Positions 1-8,883 of a DNA stretch of 64,000 bases are shown in pieces (the stretch's first letter is position 1; each line of letters opens with the position of its first letter). Source of the stretch: Myxococcota bacterium. Its GTDB lineage: Bacteria > Myxococcota_C > UBA6777. Made by a program: the position numbers and the translations under genes. The stretch covers positions 1 to 64,000 of the forward strand of contig JAKLKB010000020.1 in NCBI GenBank assembly GCA_023150835.1, written 5' to 3'. The notes beneath the pieces are model-generated. The model searched no databases. It was given only the letters and a program-made list of their open reading frames with translations, and had not been told where the DNA came from.

Positions 1-46
1 AGTATGCTTTTCTCGCATATTCGATGCAAATTTTCTGAGATAGGAA

Positions 47-150
47 TTACGCAGTTGAAAAGGGAAACCGTGAAGAATCAACCCGTTGTAGGGGCGGTTC
101 GCGAACCGCCCGCGCCCGAACATGGGCCTTTTTCGTATCGAACTGCGTAA
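47..150. repeat. MITE-like palindromic element, copy A
   Basis: A 104-base element is bounded by a perfect 10-base terminal inverted repeat, TTACGCAGTT at 47-56 and AACTGCGTAA at 141-150. Its centre holds the 18-base palindrome GGCGGTTCGCGAACCGCC at 93-110. Both ends read TA-CG...CG-TA, as expected for insertion at a TA dinucleotide. The GTAGGGGC core resembles the other elements in this window, but the terminal repeat differs from theirs, so it may be a related subfamily. No transposase is encoded in it. Confidence 0.7.
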
Positions 151-201
151 GTCTTATGAGAATAAACTTCGTTCATTGCATCAAACATTCGGAGAATTTC
201 A

Positions 202-2598
202 ATGACAAAGATTACGCCTTCCGCCTCGCAAGTCGCCCAAAAGTACCAAATCGAGACCCAAAAGCTTTCGCCCGAACAACTCCAAAAGCTTGACACCGAC
301 AAAAGCGGGCAGATCGAAGCAGGGGAGATGGAGGCGGCCCGAAAGCTGACGGATACCAACAACGACGGAATGATCGATCAGCGCGAAAACAAGATTCTTC
401 AAACGCTCCTTGGAAAAGAAGACAGGCCTCAAGACATCGCACCTTTTTTGGAAGCCAATCTCTCACAAAGAGCGGCGACGCTTGCCAAAGACAGCGAGGG
501 CGCAGAGCAAAAAGCCATGAGCCATCTACAACACTCGGAGACCAAGCTCCATACAGCGCGCAGCGAGATGACCAAAGCTCTCAATCAGGCCCCTCTCTCG
601 CTTGAAGGGACCCCCGAACCTTCGAGCGATCTCAAAACCCTTCAAAGCGAGCGAGCCAAGAAACCCTCCGCAGAGGCGATCCAAGTCGAAGAAAAAAAGC
701 TTTCTCAAAACGAAGAGCGACTTCAGACACTTGAGCAAGGCTACAAAGAAGCCGGAGCCACCGTCGAAAAGATCCGTCATTCTCTTGGTAGAAGCCGAGC
801 TTCGGTGGACGATCTGCTCAAAACCAAAGAAAAGCACGTCAAGCATTTCCAAGAAGAAATCGAAAAACTCCCTAGACTTTCTCAAGATTACCCGACATCA
901 GCAGCCAAAACAGAGGGACTCAAAAAGCTCCGCACGCAGATCGAGCAGATCGACAAAGACATCAGCAAGCTCAACAAAAGCAACCCAAAAAACGAGGCAG
1001 AGAGGACGGCCAAAAAAGAAAAACTCGAACATTTAAAGACGGCTGAAAAAGAAGCCACCGCTGCCCGTGACGAGTTGAAAAGCTTTGATCCAGCCTCTGC
1101 AGAACGCGATATCAGGCACGCCACAAAGCGACTCAAGGAGCTCGAAGGCGATATCGCTGAACTGAAGGGGGCCAAGAACACACTCGACGCCTACCCGATA
1201 GCCAAGGCCGAGCTTCAAAAAGAGATCCAAACGAGCAAGGAGATCATTGAGCCGACAAAGGCCTTGGATCGGCAGATCGCCTACGCCCAAGCACTCGAAG
1301 GCCCAAAGCAAAACCTTCTCGCCGCAGAAACGGCTGTAAAAGACGCGAAAGGTAACGTCGGCCAAGTCAAACAAGAACGCCAAACGCTCCAGACACTCTT
1401 GTTGGAAAGCCAATCGAAGGAGTTCAATGCGATCCGACACCAAGAGGCCGAAGGCATGAAGGCTCTTGAAAAGGCCGAAGCCGCCCAGACAAACTTTGAG
1501 AGTCCAGCCGTCCAAGGGCAGATCAAAACTCTTATGACGGCCAAGCGTGTTGATTCGCTTGTCGATCAAGGCCATCTGAAAGCCAAAGACGTGAATTGGG
1601 ATGTTCTTGATCGCGATCTCAAGGTGTCCCAAAAGGCAGTGGATCGAGCTTCTTCAGAGATGGAAGAAGCCGCCAACGGAGTGATCCAAAAGCTCGAAGA
1701 TCCGGCCTTCCAAGCCGCCCTTCAAAAGATGCCCGAAGACAAACGCGACGACATCATGGGCCGAATGCTTCTTTCGATCTCCAAAACCCAAGCGGGACAA
1801 GCGTACTTCGACAAAAACGTCGCCCCAGCCCTCGAAGGCGATCCAAAAGCCCCGCCGCTGTGGAGAAATGCTTACGATGGACTCAAAAACGGACAAAAGA
1901 GCACCCTCAACCTCCTCGAAGCCTCGGGTGCGATGCTTGCTTCACGCGAAGTCGGAAAAGCCTCCAAGCTCCTTGATAGCGGGATGTCACGAGCCTTGGG
2001 AATCAAGCCTGATCAACTTGGTGTTGTTGAAGAAGCTGCCTCTCTTTACAACAAAGGCAACGAAACAGCAGCGAAAGAGCTTTTGAAAAGATCTGATCTT
2101 GGGCACCTCGGTTCGAACCTGACAAAGATTGCCGGAACCTTTACTGTCTTGACGGGCCTCGTTGCAGTCGCGGATCTTGTGCAAAATCCGAATCTCAAAA
2201 ACATTGCTTCGACGGGCAAGTCGGCACTCGAAGTCACTTCGTTGGCTGGAAAACTTGTTGAAGAAAGCACACGTTTTGGTCGGTTTGCAAAGATCGCAGG
2301 AAAAGCAGCACCACCCGTCGATATGGTTTTGGGAGCGGTCGGTTTGTTCGGCGAAAAAGGGGCGATTCATCGTGGAGACATCGGGGGTACGATCGGAAAC
2401 AGTCTTACGATGGCTGGAGGAACCGTCGCAGCAGCGGGTTTGGCCTTGTCAGCCACAGGCGTCGGCTCGGTTGGCGGCGTCCCCATCGCTGCGATCGGAG
2501 CGATCATCTCCGGTGTTGGCGGCCTCGTCGATTGGATCTGGGGCGATTCGAGTACCACCAAATGGCTCAAGGAAAATGCCCCCGAGTACGTTCGCTGA
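202..2598 (+). CDS. EF-hand coiled-coil protein with glycine-rich hydrophobic C-terminus
   Basis: This 798-residue protein is not recognised as a named family. Two canonical EF-hand loops lie at residues 31-42 (DTDKSGQIEAGE) and 51-62 (DTNNDGMIDQRE), with all liganding positions intact, so calcium binding is likely. Residues of about 90-490 are Lys/Glu/Ala/Gln-rich and predicted long coiled coil. The last 160 residues or so turn hydrophobic and Gly/Ala-rich, like a membrane-inserting helical hairpin, and end in a short charged tail. No signal peptide is visible. GGAG at 191-194 sets the ATG start. A coiled coil plus glycine-rich hairpin without a signal peptide recalls secreted effectors, translocators or pore-forming toxins, but that is only an architectural analogy. 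The gene stands alone and converges on the next gene. Confidence 0.8.
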   Translation: MTKITPSASQVAQKYQIETQKLSPEQLQKLDTDKSGQIEAGEMEAARKLTDTNNDGMIDQRENKILQTLLGKEDRPQDIAPFLEANLSQRAATLAKDSEGAEQKAMSHLQHSETKLHTARSEMTKALNQAPLSLEGTPEPSSDLKTLQSERAKKPSAEAIQVEEKKLSQNEERLQTLEQGYKEAGATVEKIRHSLGRSRASVDDLLKTKEKHVKHFQEEIEKLPRLSQDYPTSAAKTEGLKKLRTQIEQIDKDISKLNKSNPKNEAERTAKKEKLEHLKTAEKEATAARDELKSFDPASAERDIRHATKRLKELEGDIAELKGAKNTLDAYPIAKAELQKEIQTSKEIIEPTKALDRQIAYAQALEGPKQNLLAAETAVKDAKGNVGQVKQERQTLQTLLLESQSKEFNAIRHQEAEGMKALEKAEAAQTNFESPAVQGQIKTLMTAKRVDSLVDQGHLKAKDVNWDVLDRDLKVSQKAVDRASSEMEEAANGVIQKLEDPAFQAALQKMPEDKRDDIMGRMLLSISKTQAGQAYFDKNVAPALEGDPKAPPLWRNAYDGLKNGQKSTLNLLEASGAMLASREVGKASKLLDSGMSRALGIKPDQLGVVEEAASLYNKGNETAAKELLKRSDLGHLGSNLTKIAGTFTVLTGLVAVADLVQNPNLKNIASTGKSALEVTSLAGKLVEESTRFGRFAKIAGKAAPPVDMVLGAVGLFGEKGAIHRGDIGGTIGNSLTMAGGTVAAAGLALSATGVGSVGGVPIAAIGAIISGVGGLVDWIWGDSSTTKWLKENAPEYVR

Positions 2599-2621
2599 TC
2601 GCAAGAGGGAGGCTGATTTTG

Positions 2622-2638
2622 CCGTCCACTTAGGACGG
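2622..2638. other. Hairpin between convergent genes
   Basis: A perfect 6-base stem CCGTCC/GGACGG with loop ACTTA lies between the convergent stops at 2598 and 2689. There is no U-rich tract on either strand, so an intrinsic terminator is not supported. It may still be a transcript-end structure. Confidence 0.3.
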
Positions 2639-2688
2639 GGTGTAGGGGGCATTTCGTAGGATTGCGGATGAAACAGCACAATTACCCT

Positions 2689-4518
2689 CTAGGGACGGGG
2701 TGGGGGGGCAGGTGTGCGTCGTCGTGGGGTGGGTGGGGTATCTTCTTTAAGTCGGCGCTGACGGCGGCGCTTGATCATGGCTCGAATGCGCGCAGCATCG
2801 GGGCTTTTTGGATCGAGCGTCATGAATTTTTTATAGCTACGCTCAGCGTCCATACATGAATCGTATTGGTAGGTCGGATTCGTGGGGGGAAGATTGCAAT
2901 GGCCCATCTTGTCGTAAGCATCGCCGATCAGCGCATGGATCTTGTGTTGGTCGGGTTCTTTGGAGAGCCAGCGTTCGTAGCATTTGATGGCTTCTTTGTG
3001 GCGATTGCGTCGGAGATGGCTCGCGCAAATTTGTTGGAGAGAATAACGGCGCTTGGGAGGGGAAGATGCTTTGGTTTTTTTAGGGCGACGTTTGGGTTCG
3101 GTATCTTCGGGGGTTTGGCCGAGTTGTTGTTGGAGGCTTTTGTGGATCTCTTGGGCTTCGGAGTATTCGGGGTCTAATTCTAAGATCGCGGCGCTAAATT
3201 GGATGGCTTCGTTGGGTCGGTTGTTTGCGGTGGCTGCTTTCAATCGGATCATCAAGGCGTTGATCGCACGAGGCGTAAGGCGTTGGCGATCTTTTTGGAC
3301 TTGTTCGATGTAACGGCTGGCTTTGTGAACTTCTTTGAGGCGATTGAGCGCCGCGTAATAATCGTTCTTTTCTTCGAGATCATAGGCTTCTTGAAGGATC
3401 TTTCGCTGTTTCTTTTCAAAGAAGATCTTGTCTCGGAGTTCTTCGGCTTCTTTCCAACCTGCGCGTTTTTGTAAGGCTTCTTCGACAAGACGTTGGCTCA
3501 TCTCGTAGTTCTGGTGTTCGTACAGATCGCGGGCGCGTTGAAAGAGCAGTTCGGCCCCTGTTGCGGAGGGTGATTTTTTGGGATCGACTTGGCGGACTTC
3601 GATCGGGGAAGGCGGGCGGGGTTCGGTTTTTTTCCCCATCACAGGGGTTGTTCGGCCCGCTTGAAGAAGGTACACGATCGCAAGGATGCACACCAAAAGC
3701 ATCCCCGTGACGACTCCCGCCAAGACCATCCAACGAGAGCTTTGTTGGGCCTCGTTGGCGGCAACCGCAGCGATCATCATGTTGGGATCATCGGGGAAAT
3801 GAAGTTCAACTTGGTTAGATTCGCTTGCGGAGGCGAAGCGGATCCGAACGTGTCCAAGCTCGACGATATCGCCAAGCCGCAGATCACAACGCTCAAAGTC
3901 TTCACCGTTGACACGGACACCGTTGGCGCTGTTGAGATCTTTGATCTGGAACGTACCGTCTTGAAAGGAAAGTTCGGCGTGTGCGCGAGAGACGGACACA
4001 TGGTCGATACAGATATCGTTGTCATCCGTCCGACCGATCGTCACCTTGTCTTTCTTCATTGGAAACCGCTGTCCCGCAAAAGATGTGCTGATCACGATCA
4101 GTCGGATGTCTTGGGGCTGGAGTCCATGTTTCCCCGAGATAGCGGGGATCTCATGGGCGGGGGTTTCTTTTTCCGAAGACTTTTTGGGGGGAGCCGAAGG
4201 TCGGGCATCGACCTCTTCTTCTTGAGAGGCGTCTCGCAGCGTAAGGTGATAATCGCCGATTTCCACAAGGTCGCCTGCTTTTAGCGGGGATTGGGAGTCG
4301 ATCATCTCACCGTTGAGAAAGATGCCGTTGTAGCTGTTGGCGTCTTCGATGCGGATGATCCCGTCTTCCACAACAAGACGTGCATGGACCCGTGAGATGT
4401 TGCGCTCGTTAAGGCGGATCGCGTTGCCCTCGCCACGACCGATGGTGATCTGGTTGCGGATGAGAGGAACAACGGTGGTTTTCCCTTCGTCATCTTCGAT
4501 GATCAGCTTGTACATCAT
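2689..4518 (-). CDS. Membrane protein with two FHA domains and TPR-like repeats
   Basis: The 609-residue product has two N-terminal forkhead-associated domains (about residues 3-97 and 137-231). Each has the phosphothreonine-binding GR...SR.H...N.NG pattern (G27-R28, S42-R43, H45, N64-G65 in the first; G162-R163, S177-R178, H180, N199-G200 in the second). A single membrane helix follows at about 264-286, then a long TPR-like helical region and a Pro/Arg-rich tail. The topology suggests cytoplasmic FHA domains reading phosphothreonine and an extracytoplasmic TPR domain, a scaffold type seen in Ser/Thr-kinase-rich myxobacteria. The kinase at 21908-23695 is a possible partner by inference only. 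The start is the first of two adjacent ATGs; the ribosome binding site is weak (GGGA). Confidence 0.85.
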   Translation of the reverse strand: MMYKLIIEDDEGKTTVVPLIRNQITIGRGEGNAIRLNERNISRVHARLVVEDGIIRIEDANSYNGIFLNGEMIDSQSPLKAGDLVEIGDYHLTLRDASQEEEVDARPSAPPKKSSEKETPAHEIPAISGKHGLQPQDIRLIVISTSFAGQRFPMKKDKVTIGRTDDNDICIDHVSVSRAHAELSFQDGTFQIKDLNSANGVRVNGEDFERCDLRLGDIVELGHVRIRFASASESNQVELHFPDDPNMMIAAVAANEAQQSSRWMVLAGVVTGMLLVCILAIVYLLQAGRTTPVMGKKTEPRPPSPIEVRQVDPKKSPSATGAELLFQRARDLYEHQNYEMSQRLVEEALQKRAGWKEAEELRDKIFFEKKQRKILQEAYDLEEKNDYYAALNRLKEVHKASRYIEQVQKDRQRLTPRAINALMIRLKAATANNRPNEAIQFSAAILELDPEYSEAQEIHKSLQQQLGQTPEDTEPKRRPKKTKASSPPKRRYSLQQICASHLRRNRHKEAIKCYERWLSKEPDQHKIHALIGDAYDKMGHCNLPPTNPTYQYDSCMDAERSYKKFMTLDPKSPDAARIRAMIKRRRQRRLKEDTPPTPRRRTPAPPPRP

Positions 4519-4622
4519 TTTCCCGTTATGGTCCCGCAGCGTGGGCGCAAGCGATCAATTAAATTCTGCTCTTGGCCGTCTTCACGACAAAGAGTGCCGT
4601 TCCAACGGCCACTTTGCCAAAG

Positions 4623-4651
4623 AGCCTATGTTGGTTGCGTCGCCTTGTCAA
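4623..4651 (-). promoter_or_regulatory. Candidate sigma-70-type promoter for the dual-FHA gene
   Basis: Read leftward there is a perfect TTGACA (4646-4651), a 17-base spacer and TAGGCT (4623-4628, weak -10). It lies about 105 bases upstream of the ATG at 4518 in the 257-base gap after rseP. The -10 is poor, so this is tentative. Confidence 0.3.
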
Positions 4652-4775
4652 GAACATCAACCGACAGGCAGGAAAAGCATCAAAAAGGAAGGGGTGAGGT
4701 GGTCTTGTGGCGGGGCTGCGAGAAGAAAAGGCCGATGGAAAAAGCGCAAGTTCAAAGACAGCGAATCGTGCGTTG

Positions 4776-6719
4776 CTATCGAGAGAACAGATTGCGGATA
4801 TCACCAGCGGTCGCCCAGATCAGCAAAGAGAAGATCAAGACGAAGCCGACGATGTGTGCGTATGTTTCGATCTTGAGGCTCCACTTTTCGTCCACACCGA
4901 CGGCACGAAAGCCTTGTTGAAGAACCAAAAAGACGATCCGACCGCCATCAAGCGCAGGGATCGGTAGTAAGTTAAAAAACGCAAGATGGATGCTGATGAC
5001 CGAAACAAAGATCAAGAAAAAGAACGCGCCTTGGCGGACGGCTTGGTTCGCCATATTGACGATCCCAACGGGGCCTGTGAGATTGGCTTGCTCTTTTCCA
5101 CGAAATATCCGCGACAAGCCTTGCCAGATCCGCACATTCCACGTCCACGTTTGCTGTAAAGCCCGAGAAGAAGCCTCGCGAAGCCCCGAACGTGCAAGAG
5201 GAAAGTCTAACTGTGGCTGAAAGCCTAGCTTCCAATCAGACGGCTTTTGTGCGACGGGTGCTTTTAGCGACAAACGCTGGCCTTTGCGCTCGACCTCGAT
5301 CGAAACATCCTTGTAGATACGAGCCCGCAGTGCCGCAAGCAGATGTTCGACGGTACTGATCTCGATGCCGTCGATGGCGAGGATGCGATCGCCTGCTTTC
5401 ATGCCGATCTGTTTGGCTGTTGAACCCGCTAAGGTCTGCATCACCAAGACCCATTGGGTTGGGCGCAAGTTCCATTGGAGATCGCTGACTTTGAGACCTT
5501 TGGGCCAATCGATCTGCACAGGCTTGTTGCCGCGCACCAACAAGACTTTAAGCGGCTTTTTCTCTGCACGACCAAGCAAGACCAAAAGCTGTTCGTTGGG
5601 CGAGATCTCAGGACGCGAGGCCAAGGGCGCACCCTCCACAGCAAGCACACGGTCCCCTTCGCGCAAGCCCATTTGATTCCCTTCGATCTTCACGGCCCCA
5701 AGCCACAGTTCTTCTTGCCCTTCGAGGCGCAGCCCTTTGCGCAAAGGAGCCGTCTGTTGGACTTTTGCGACATGCGTCTCAAAGGTTCGATCCGCCCGTC
5801 GAAAACGTACCGCGACTTTTTCTTTCGCATCGCCTTGGAGGTAGCGGAAAAGATAGTTGGGTTCGCTGGCTTCTTGCCCCGCGATCTCCAAGATCACATC
5901 GCCCTGCTGAAGGCCGGCCTTGGCGAGCGGATGTGCGCTGCCCACCGAACCAAGCAAGATCACTTGGCGCGGCTTGAAGGTGACAAGACTGAAAAAGGGC
6001 TGTTTCTTGGTATTGGGGATCTGGATCTCTTGCGTCCCCGCAAGCCCTTTTACCGACGAAACGGCAGGAGGGGCCACAGGCGCGGTGGGTGCGGGGCTTG
6101 AAGTCGCGCTTGGTTGAGATGCCGCAGAAGACGTTTGTTTGGGCGGCTGTTCTTTCGAGTGAGAAACGCGCTGTATCGTCAAGCGAAAGGGCTTGCCTTC
6201 GCCTTGTTGGTGTATCCTCTCCGTGAGGTGTTGGCCCAAAGATCGCGCAGGGTGTCCTGTAATCGCCGTCCCATCGACCGCAGCAACATAGTCCCCTTGT
6301 TTGATCCCCAAGGTGCTTGCTTGGCCTTTGGCTTCGACCTGTCGGATCTGCACATGGCGATCAGGAACGCCCCAGTATCCGAAGACAAAGAGGAAAAGCG
6401 CAAACGCAGTGATGTAATTGGCCAACGGACCGGCAAAGATGGTCGCAAATCGCTTCCACGGTGCGCTCATCAGAAAGCCTTGTGGATCGTTGGCGTCTTC
6501 TTCTTCGGGGTGCATCCCAGCGATACGGACGTATCCGCCTAGAGGGATCGCACGAACAGAGTACTCGACCTCTTTGTGTTTGAATTGAAACAGCAACGGA
6601 CCAAAGCCGATCGCAAACTCGTACACCTTCATCCCACACCAACGGGCCACAAAAAAATGACCCGCTTCGTGCAAGACGATCAACAAACCCAGAGCAAGTA
6701 TCGCGTACAAATAATTCAT
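4776..6719 (-). CDS. rseP: RseP-type site-2 zinc metalloprotease with multiple PDZ domains
   Basis: This is an intramembrane zinc protease of the S2P/RseP family, which cleaves membrane-anchored anti-sigma factors and cleared signal peptides. Residues 17-21 are HEAGH in the first membrane helix (zinc ligands and catalytic Glu), and NLLPIPALDGG near the C-terminus supplies the Asp ligand. Helices occur at both ends. At 647 residues it is much longer than typical RseP (about 450). It has four PDZ-like segments (GIKQGDYV, GLQQGDVI, GLREGDRV, GMKAGDRI) and a Ser/Pro/Ala linker after the first. A GGGAG site precedes the ATG. An ECF sigma/anti-sigma pair sits about 2 kb upstream on the same strand and is a plausible substrate system, which is inference. 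Confidence 0.93.
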   Translation of the reverse strand: MNYLYAILALGLLIVLHEAGHFFVARWCGMKVYEFAIGFGPLLFQFKHKEVEYSVRAIPLGGYVRIAGMHPEEEDANDPQGFLMSAPWKRFATIFAGPLANYITAFALFLFVFGYWGVPDRHVQIRQVEAKGQASTLGIKQGDYVAAVDGTAITGHPARSLGQHLTERIHQQGEGKPFRLTIQRVSHSKEQPPKQTSSAASQPSATSSPAPTAPVAPPAVSSVKGLAGTQEIQIPNTKKQPFFSLVTFKPRQVILLGSVGSAHPLAKAGLQQGDVILEIAGQEASEPNYLFRYLQGDAKEKVAVRFRRADRTFETHVAKVQQTAPLRKGLRLEGQEELWLGAVKIEGNQMGLREGDRVLAVEGAPLASRPEISPNEQLLVLLGRAEKKPLKVLLVRGNKPVQIDWPKGLKVSDLQWNLRPTQWVLVMQTLAGSTAKQIGMKAGDRILAIDGIEISTVEHLLAALRARIYKDVSIEVERKGQRLSLKAPVAQKPSDWKLGFQPQLDFPLARSGLREASSRALQQTWTWNVRIWQGLSRIFRGKEQANLTGPVGIVNMANQAVRQGAFFFLIFVSVISIHLAFFNLLPIPALDGGRIVFLVLQQGFRAVGVDEKWSLKIETYAHIVGFVLIFSLLIWATAGDIRNLFSR

Positions 6720-6908
6720 TTTTTAGAAAAACTCCCGAGTGACGGGGACTTTGGGTCCACCAAACCAAAAAGCGCGATTTGTTCTAGCAAATGCCTTCCC
6801 CCCGCGCAAGGCACGACTTTTCGCCCACTTCGCCAAATAGCGATCCTGTTGCACACGACGGCATACCACACCGATCCTTCAAACCCCCAAGGCACCCGCC
6901 CTTTTGCA

Positions 6909-7793
6909 TCATCTCGCAACGATCTCCACTCGCGTTTGTGGAGCGAGGCAGTTGTAGAGAGACACCGCGTGGTGTGGAAACAAGGTGAGACAACCCGCCG
7001 AACCATCGAGATGATACGAGGCATGGATCTCAATGCAGCTTCCTGTACGCCCGCTTTTTTGGTCGGATTCGTTCGGATAATCCAAGGCCATCACCGTAGC
7101 ATAACGCCCACCATACGGGCGCAACCACAGTCGCTCATCGCGTGGCCCTTTGTCACGGCGAAATTCGCTCAAACGGGTGACGCGGTTGTGCATACAAAAA
7201 GCCCGACGAGCCACGATCCGATAACGCTGTCGCTGTCGCTCGATCTTGTCGGATAGTCGGGGTTCATGGCGAGCCGCCATCCACGTGATGCGGTACGTGC
7301 CAAGCGGCGTCTTTTTGTCCCCTTCACGCTGTTTGCCGAAGCCCTTTCGCCCATGCCCCACAGGCCACGTTCGCAAAACACGATCACCTCGACAAAGTCG
7401 CATCGTCTTCTCGCTTGCCACCACCACCAAAAACACGTCGTTGTTCTTCGCTTTGTTTGCATAACGACGACATCGCTTCGAAGGTTTCCCTTTGGCTTTT
7501 TCCCACAAACATCGGCGTTGTTGTTGCCACATGCGCGCTTTTTGCTCCCATCCTTTGGGCAAGAGGCGTTTGCGTGTAGTTTCTTTCGAGCCATCCGACA
7601 AGATCCGCTCGCTCTTTTTGGGGTCTCGTCCCTTCGACGGAGCCCGTGTCTCTGGAAGAGACTCTGCAGACGCTTGTTGTCCGCTTCCCCCCACCCAGAC
7701 GATTCCCCCGTACACGACCCAACACCCGAACCACCCGAACCATCCGCGCCATCCGCGCCACCCGAACCATCCGCGCCATCGCCTCTGCGACAT
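6909..7793 (-). CDS. L,D-transpeptidase (YkuD domain)
   Basis: The C-terminal half is a YkuD domain, which forms 3-3 peptidoglycan cross-links or attaches proteins to peptidoglycan. The catalytic signature is present as IHASYHLDGSAGC near the end (His about 257, Cys about 268), so Cys and His are intact although the usual SHGC reads SAGC. The start chosen is the ATG at 7793 (294 residues), six bases after GGGAG; an upstream GTG at 7820 is in frame but lacks a site. The N-terminal membrane or signal segment is odd: it is built almost wholly from Trp-Arg-Gly and Trp-Phe-Gly triplets encoded by a 9-base repeat, then a hydrophobic stretch ending QQASA. A basic, Lys/Arg-rich linker precedes the catalytic domain. 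Confidence 0.85.
   Translation of the reverse strand: MSQRRWRGWFGWRGWRGWFGWFGCWVVYGGIVWVGGSGQQASAESLPETRAPSKGRDPKKSERILSDGSKETTRKRLLPKGWEQKARMWQQQRRCLWEKAKGKPSKRCRRYANKAKNNDVFLVVVASEKTMRLCRGDRVLRTWPVGHGRKGFGKQREGDKKTPLGTYRITWMAARHEPRLSDKIERQRQRYRIVARRAFCMHNRVTRLSEFRRDKGPRDERLWLRPYGGRYATVMALDYPNESDQKSGRTGSCIEIHASYHLDGSAGCLTLFPHHAVSLYNCLAPQTRVEIVAR
7726..7779 (-). repeat. 9-base tandem repeat inside the L,D-transpeptidase signal region
   Basis: Six consecutive 9-base units alternate between CCGAACCAY and CCGCGCCAY on the + strand. On the coding strand they give WRG and WFG triplets. The period is a multiple of three, so length changes keep the frame. Confidence 0.85.
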
Positions 7794-7823
7794 CCACATC
7801 TCCCTTGCCTCACAACCCACACA

Positions 7824-7946
7824 GATGATATCCGAAAAAAGTGTGCTCGAAACATCGTTGCGGTTCGCTGTGATGGCCCTATTTTTGGGCAGCCACCGAG
7901 GCTGCCCCTACATATACCGATCACACGGATGGGCGGATCTCGTAGG
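7824..7946 (+). repeat. MITE-like palindromic element, copy B
   Basis: The left end GATGATATCCG and right end CGGATCTCGTAG match the terminal repeat of copies D and E. The core stem GGGCAGCC/GGCTGCCC has loop ACCGA. It lies just upstream of the L,D-transpeptidase ribosome binding site, in the 287-base gap before the 8081 gene, where nothing else is evident. Confidence 0.75.
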
Positions 7947-8080
7947 GCCTACGCAAGCATCGCTGGCTGCGGGTTCGCACCCTCCGCAAGATATCGCCCA
8001 AAGATAGACGCTCCCTTGATAAAAAGCAAAATGGAATGTTTGGTGGTGGGGCCGAAACGAGAGATGGCGCGGAGGGCGGA

Positions 8081-8881
8081 CTAGGGTCGATGGACAGCGT
8101 GGAGGATCAGCATCGCTCGTCCATTTTTGTGCAAAGGCCCCATCAAAGCGAGCTTGCCGCCATTTTGGAGGCGAAACAGAGTCGTCGCATAACGGACGAA
8201 GCGCTTTGTCTGAGGGAGATCGGATGCTTTTTGGGGATCGGATGCTTTTTGGGGATCGGATGCTTTTTGGGGATCGGATGCTTTTTGGGGATCGGATGCT
8301 TTTTGAGAAGAGTTCGGTGTGGTTTGGGAAGGCTTGCGTTCAAGGCGAAGAAAGGTCGCACGGATGCTGATCTTGCGTTCGCGTTTGTTGTAGGTTTGGG
8401 GAGTCAGTTGGATGGCGTAACGCGAGTTGACTTGGATGTGGACGGCGTTTTTGTAAGAGATCTGGTGGTTTTTTTGTTCAATCAAATGGTAGTTGTTGAA
8501 GTCGTAGAGTCCGAGGCTTGGGATATCTTTGCGCAAAGCAGGATCAAGGTACTTGTGTTCGCTGGTGTACGCATAAACCAGCTTGGCGCGAAGAGAAACG
8601 GTGGGGGATCCATACGTTTGAAACAAACGGATCTGCGCAAACAGCGGCTGCATCGCGGTGTACCACATCTGAATCGTTGACTGAGTGATGTGCAACGAGG
8701 CAGGGTGGGAAAAGAAAGAGGCTGCGTTGTTCGTGTCTGCCGAACGAAGCGGGGCGATCGAGTCCGTCGAAAGCGTCGTAGGGGTGGGGAGAATGGAGTG
8801 CAAAGGTTTGGCACGAACGGGGAGAGGAAGGAGCAAGCCCACAACAAGCACCAAAGCCATCGGGAAGCGCGTAGCGATCAC
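8081..8881 (-). CDS. Putative secreted protein with a hexapeptide repeat linker
   Basis: The function is not recognised. The 266-residue product begins with a clear signal peptide (hydrophobic ALVLVVGLLLPLPVRA, then KPLHS). The middle region is probably beta-rich. A linker of five near-identical ASDPQK hexapeptides precedes a conserved-looking C-terminus (FVRYATTLFRLQNGGKLALM). The start is taken as GTG at 8881, eight bases after AAGGA; a TTG at 8887 overlaps the upstream stop as TTGA. The tight junction with the anti-sigma gene suggests a sigma/anti-sigma/secreted-protein operon, so the protein may feed information on the envelope into the sigma factor. That role is inference. Confidence 0.7.
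   Translation of the reverse strand: MIATRFPMALVLVVGLLLPLPVRAKPLHSILPTPTTLSTDSIAPLRSADTNNAASFFSHPASLHITQSTIQMWYTAMQPLFAQIRLFQTYGSPTVSLRAKLVYAYTSEHKYLDPALRKDIPSLGLYDFNNYHLIEQKNHQISYKNAVHIQVNSRYAIQLTPQTYNKRERKISIRATFLRLERKPSQTTPNSSQKASDPQKASDPQKASDPQKASDPQKASDLPQTKRFVRYATTLFRLQNGGKLALMGPLHKNGRAMLILHAVHRP
8218..8307 (-). repeat. Five tandem 18-base repeats in coding sequence
   Basis: GATCGGATGCTTTTTGGG is repeated four times exactly, with a fifth imperfect copy. It encodes the DPQKAS hexapeptide linker of the secreted protein on the minus strand. Confidence 0.95.
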
Positions 8882-8883
8882 GA

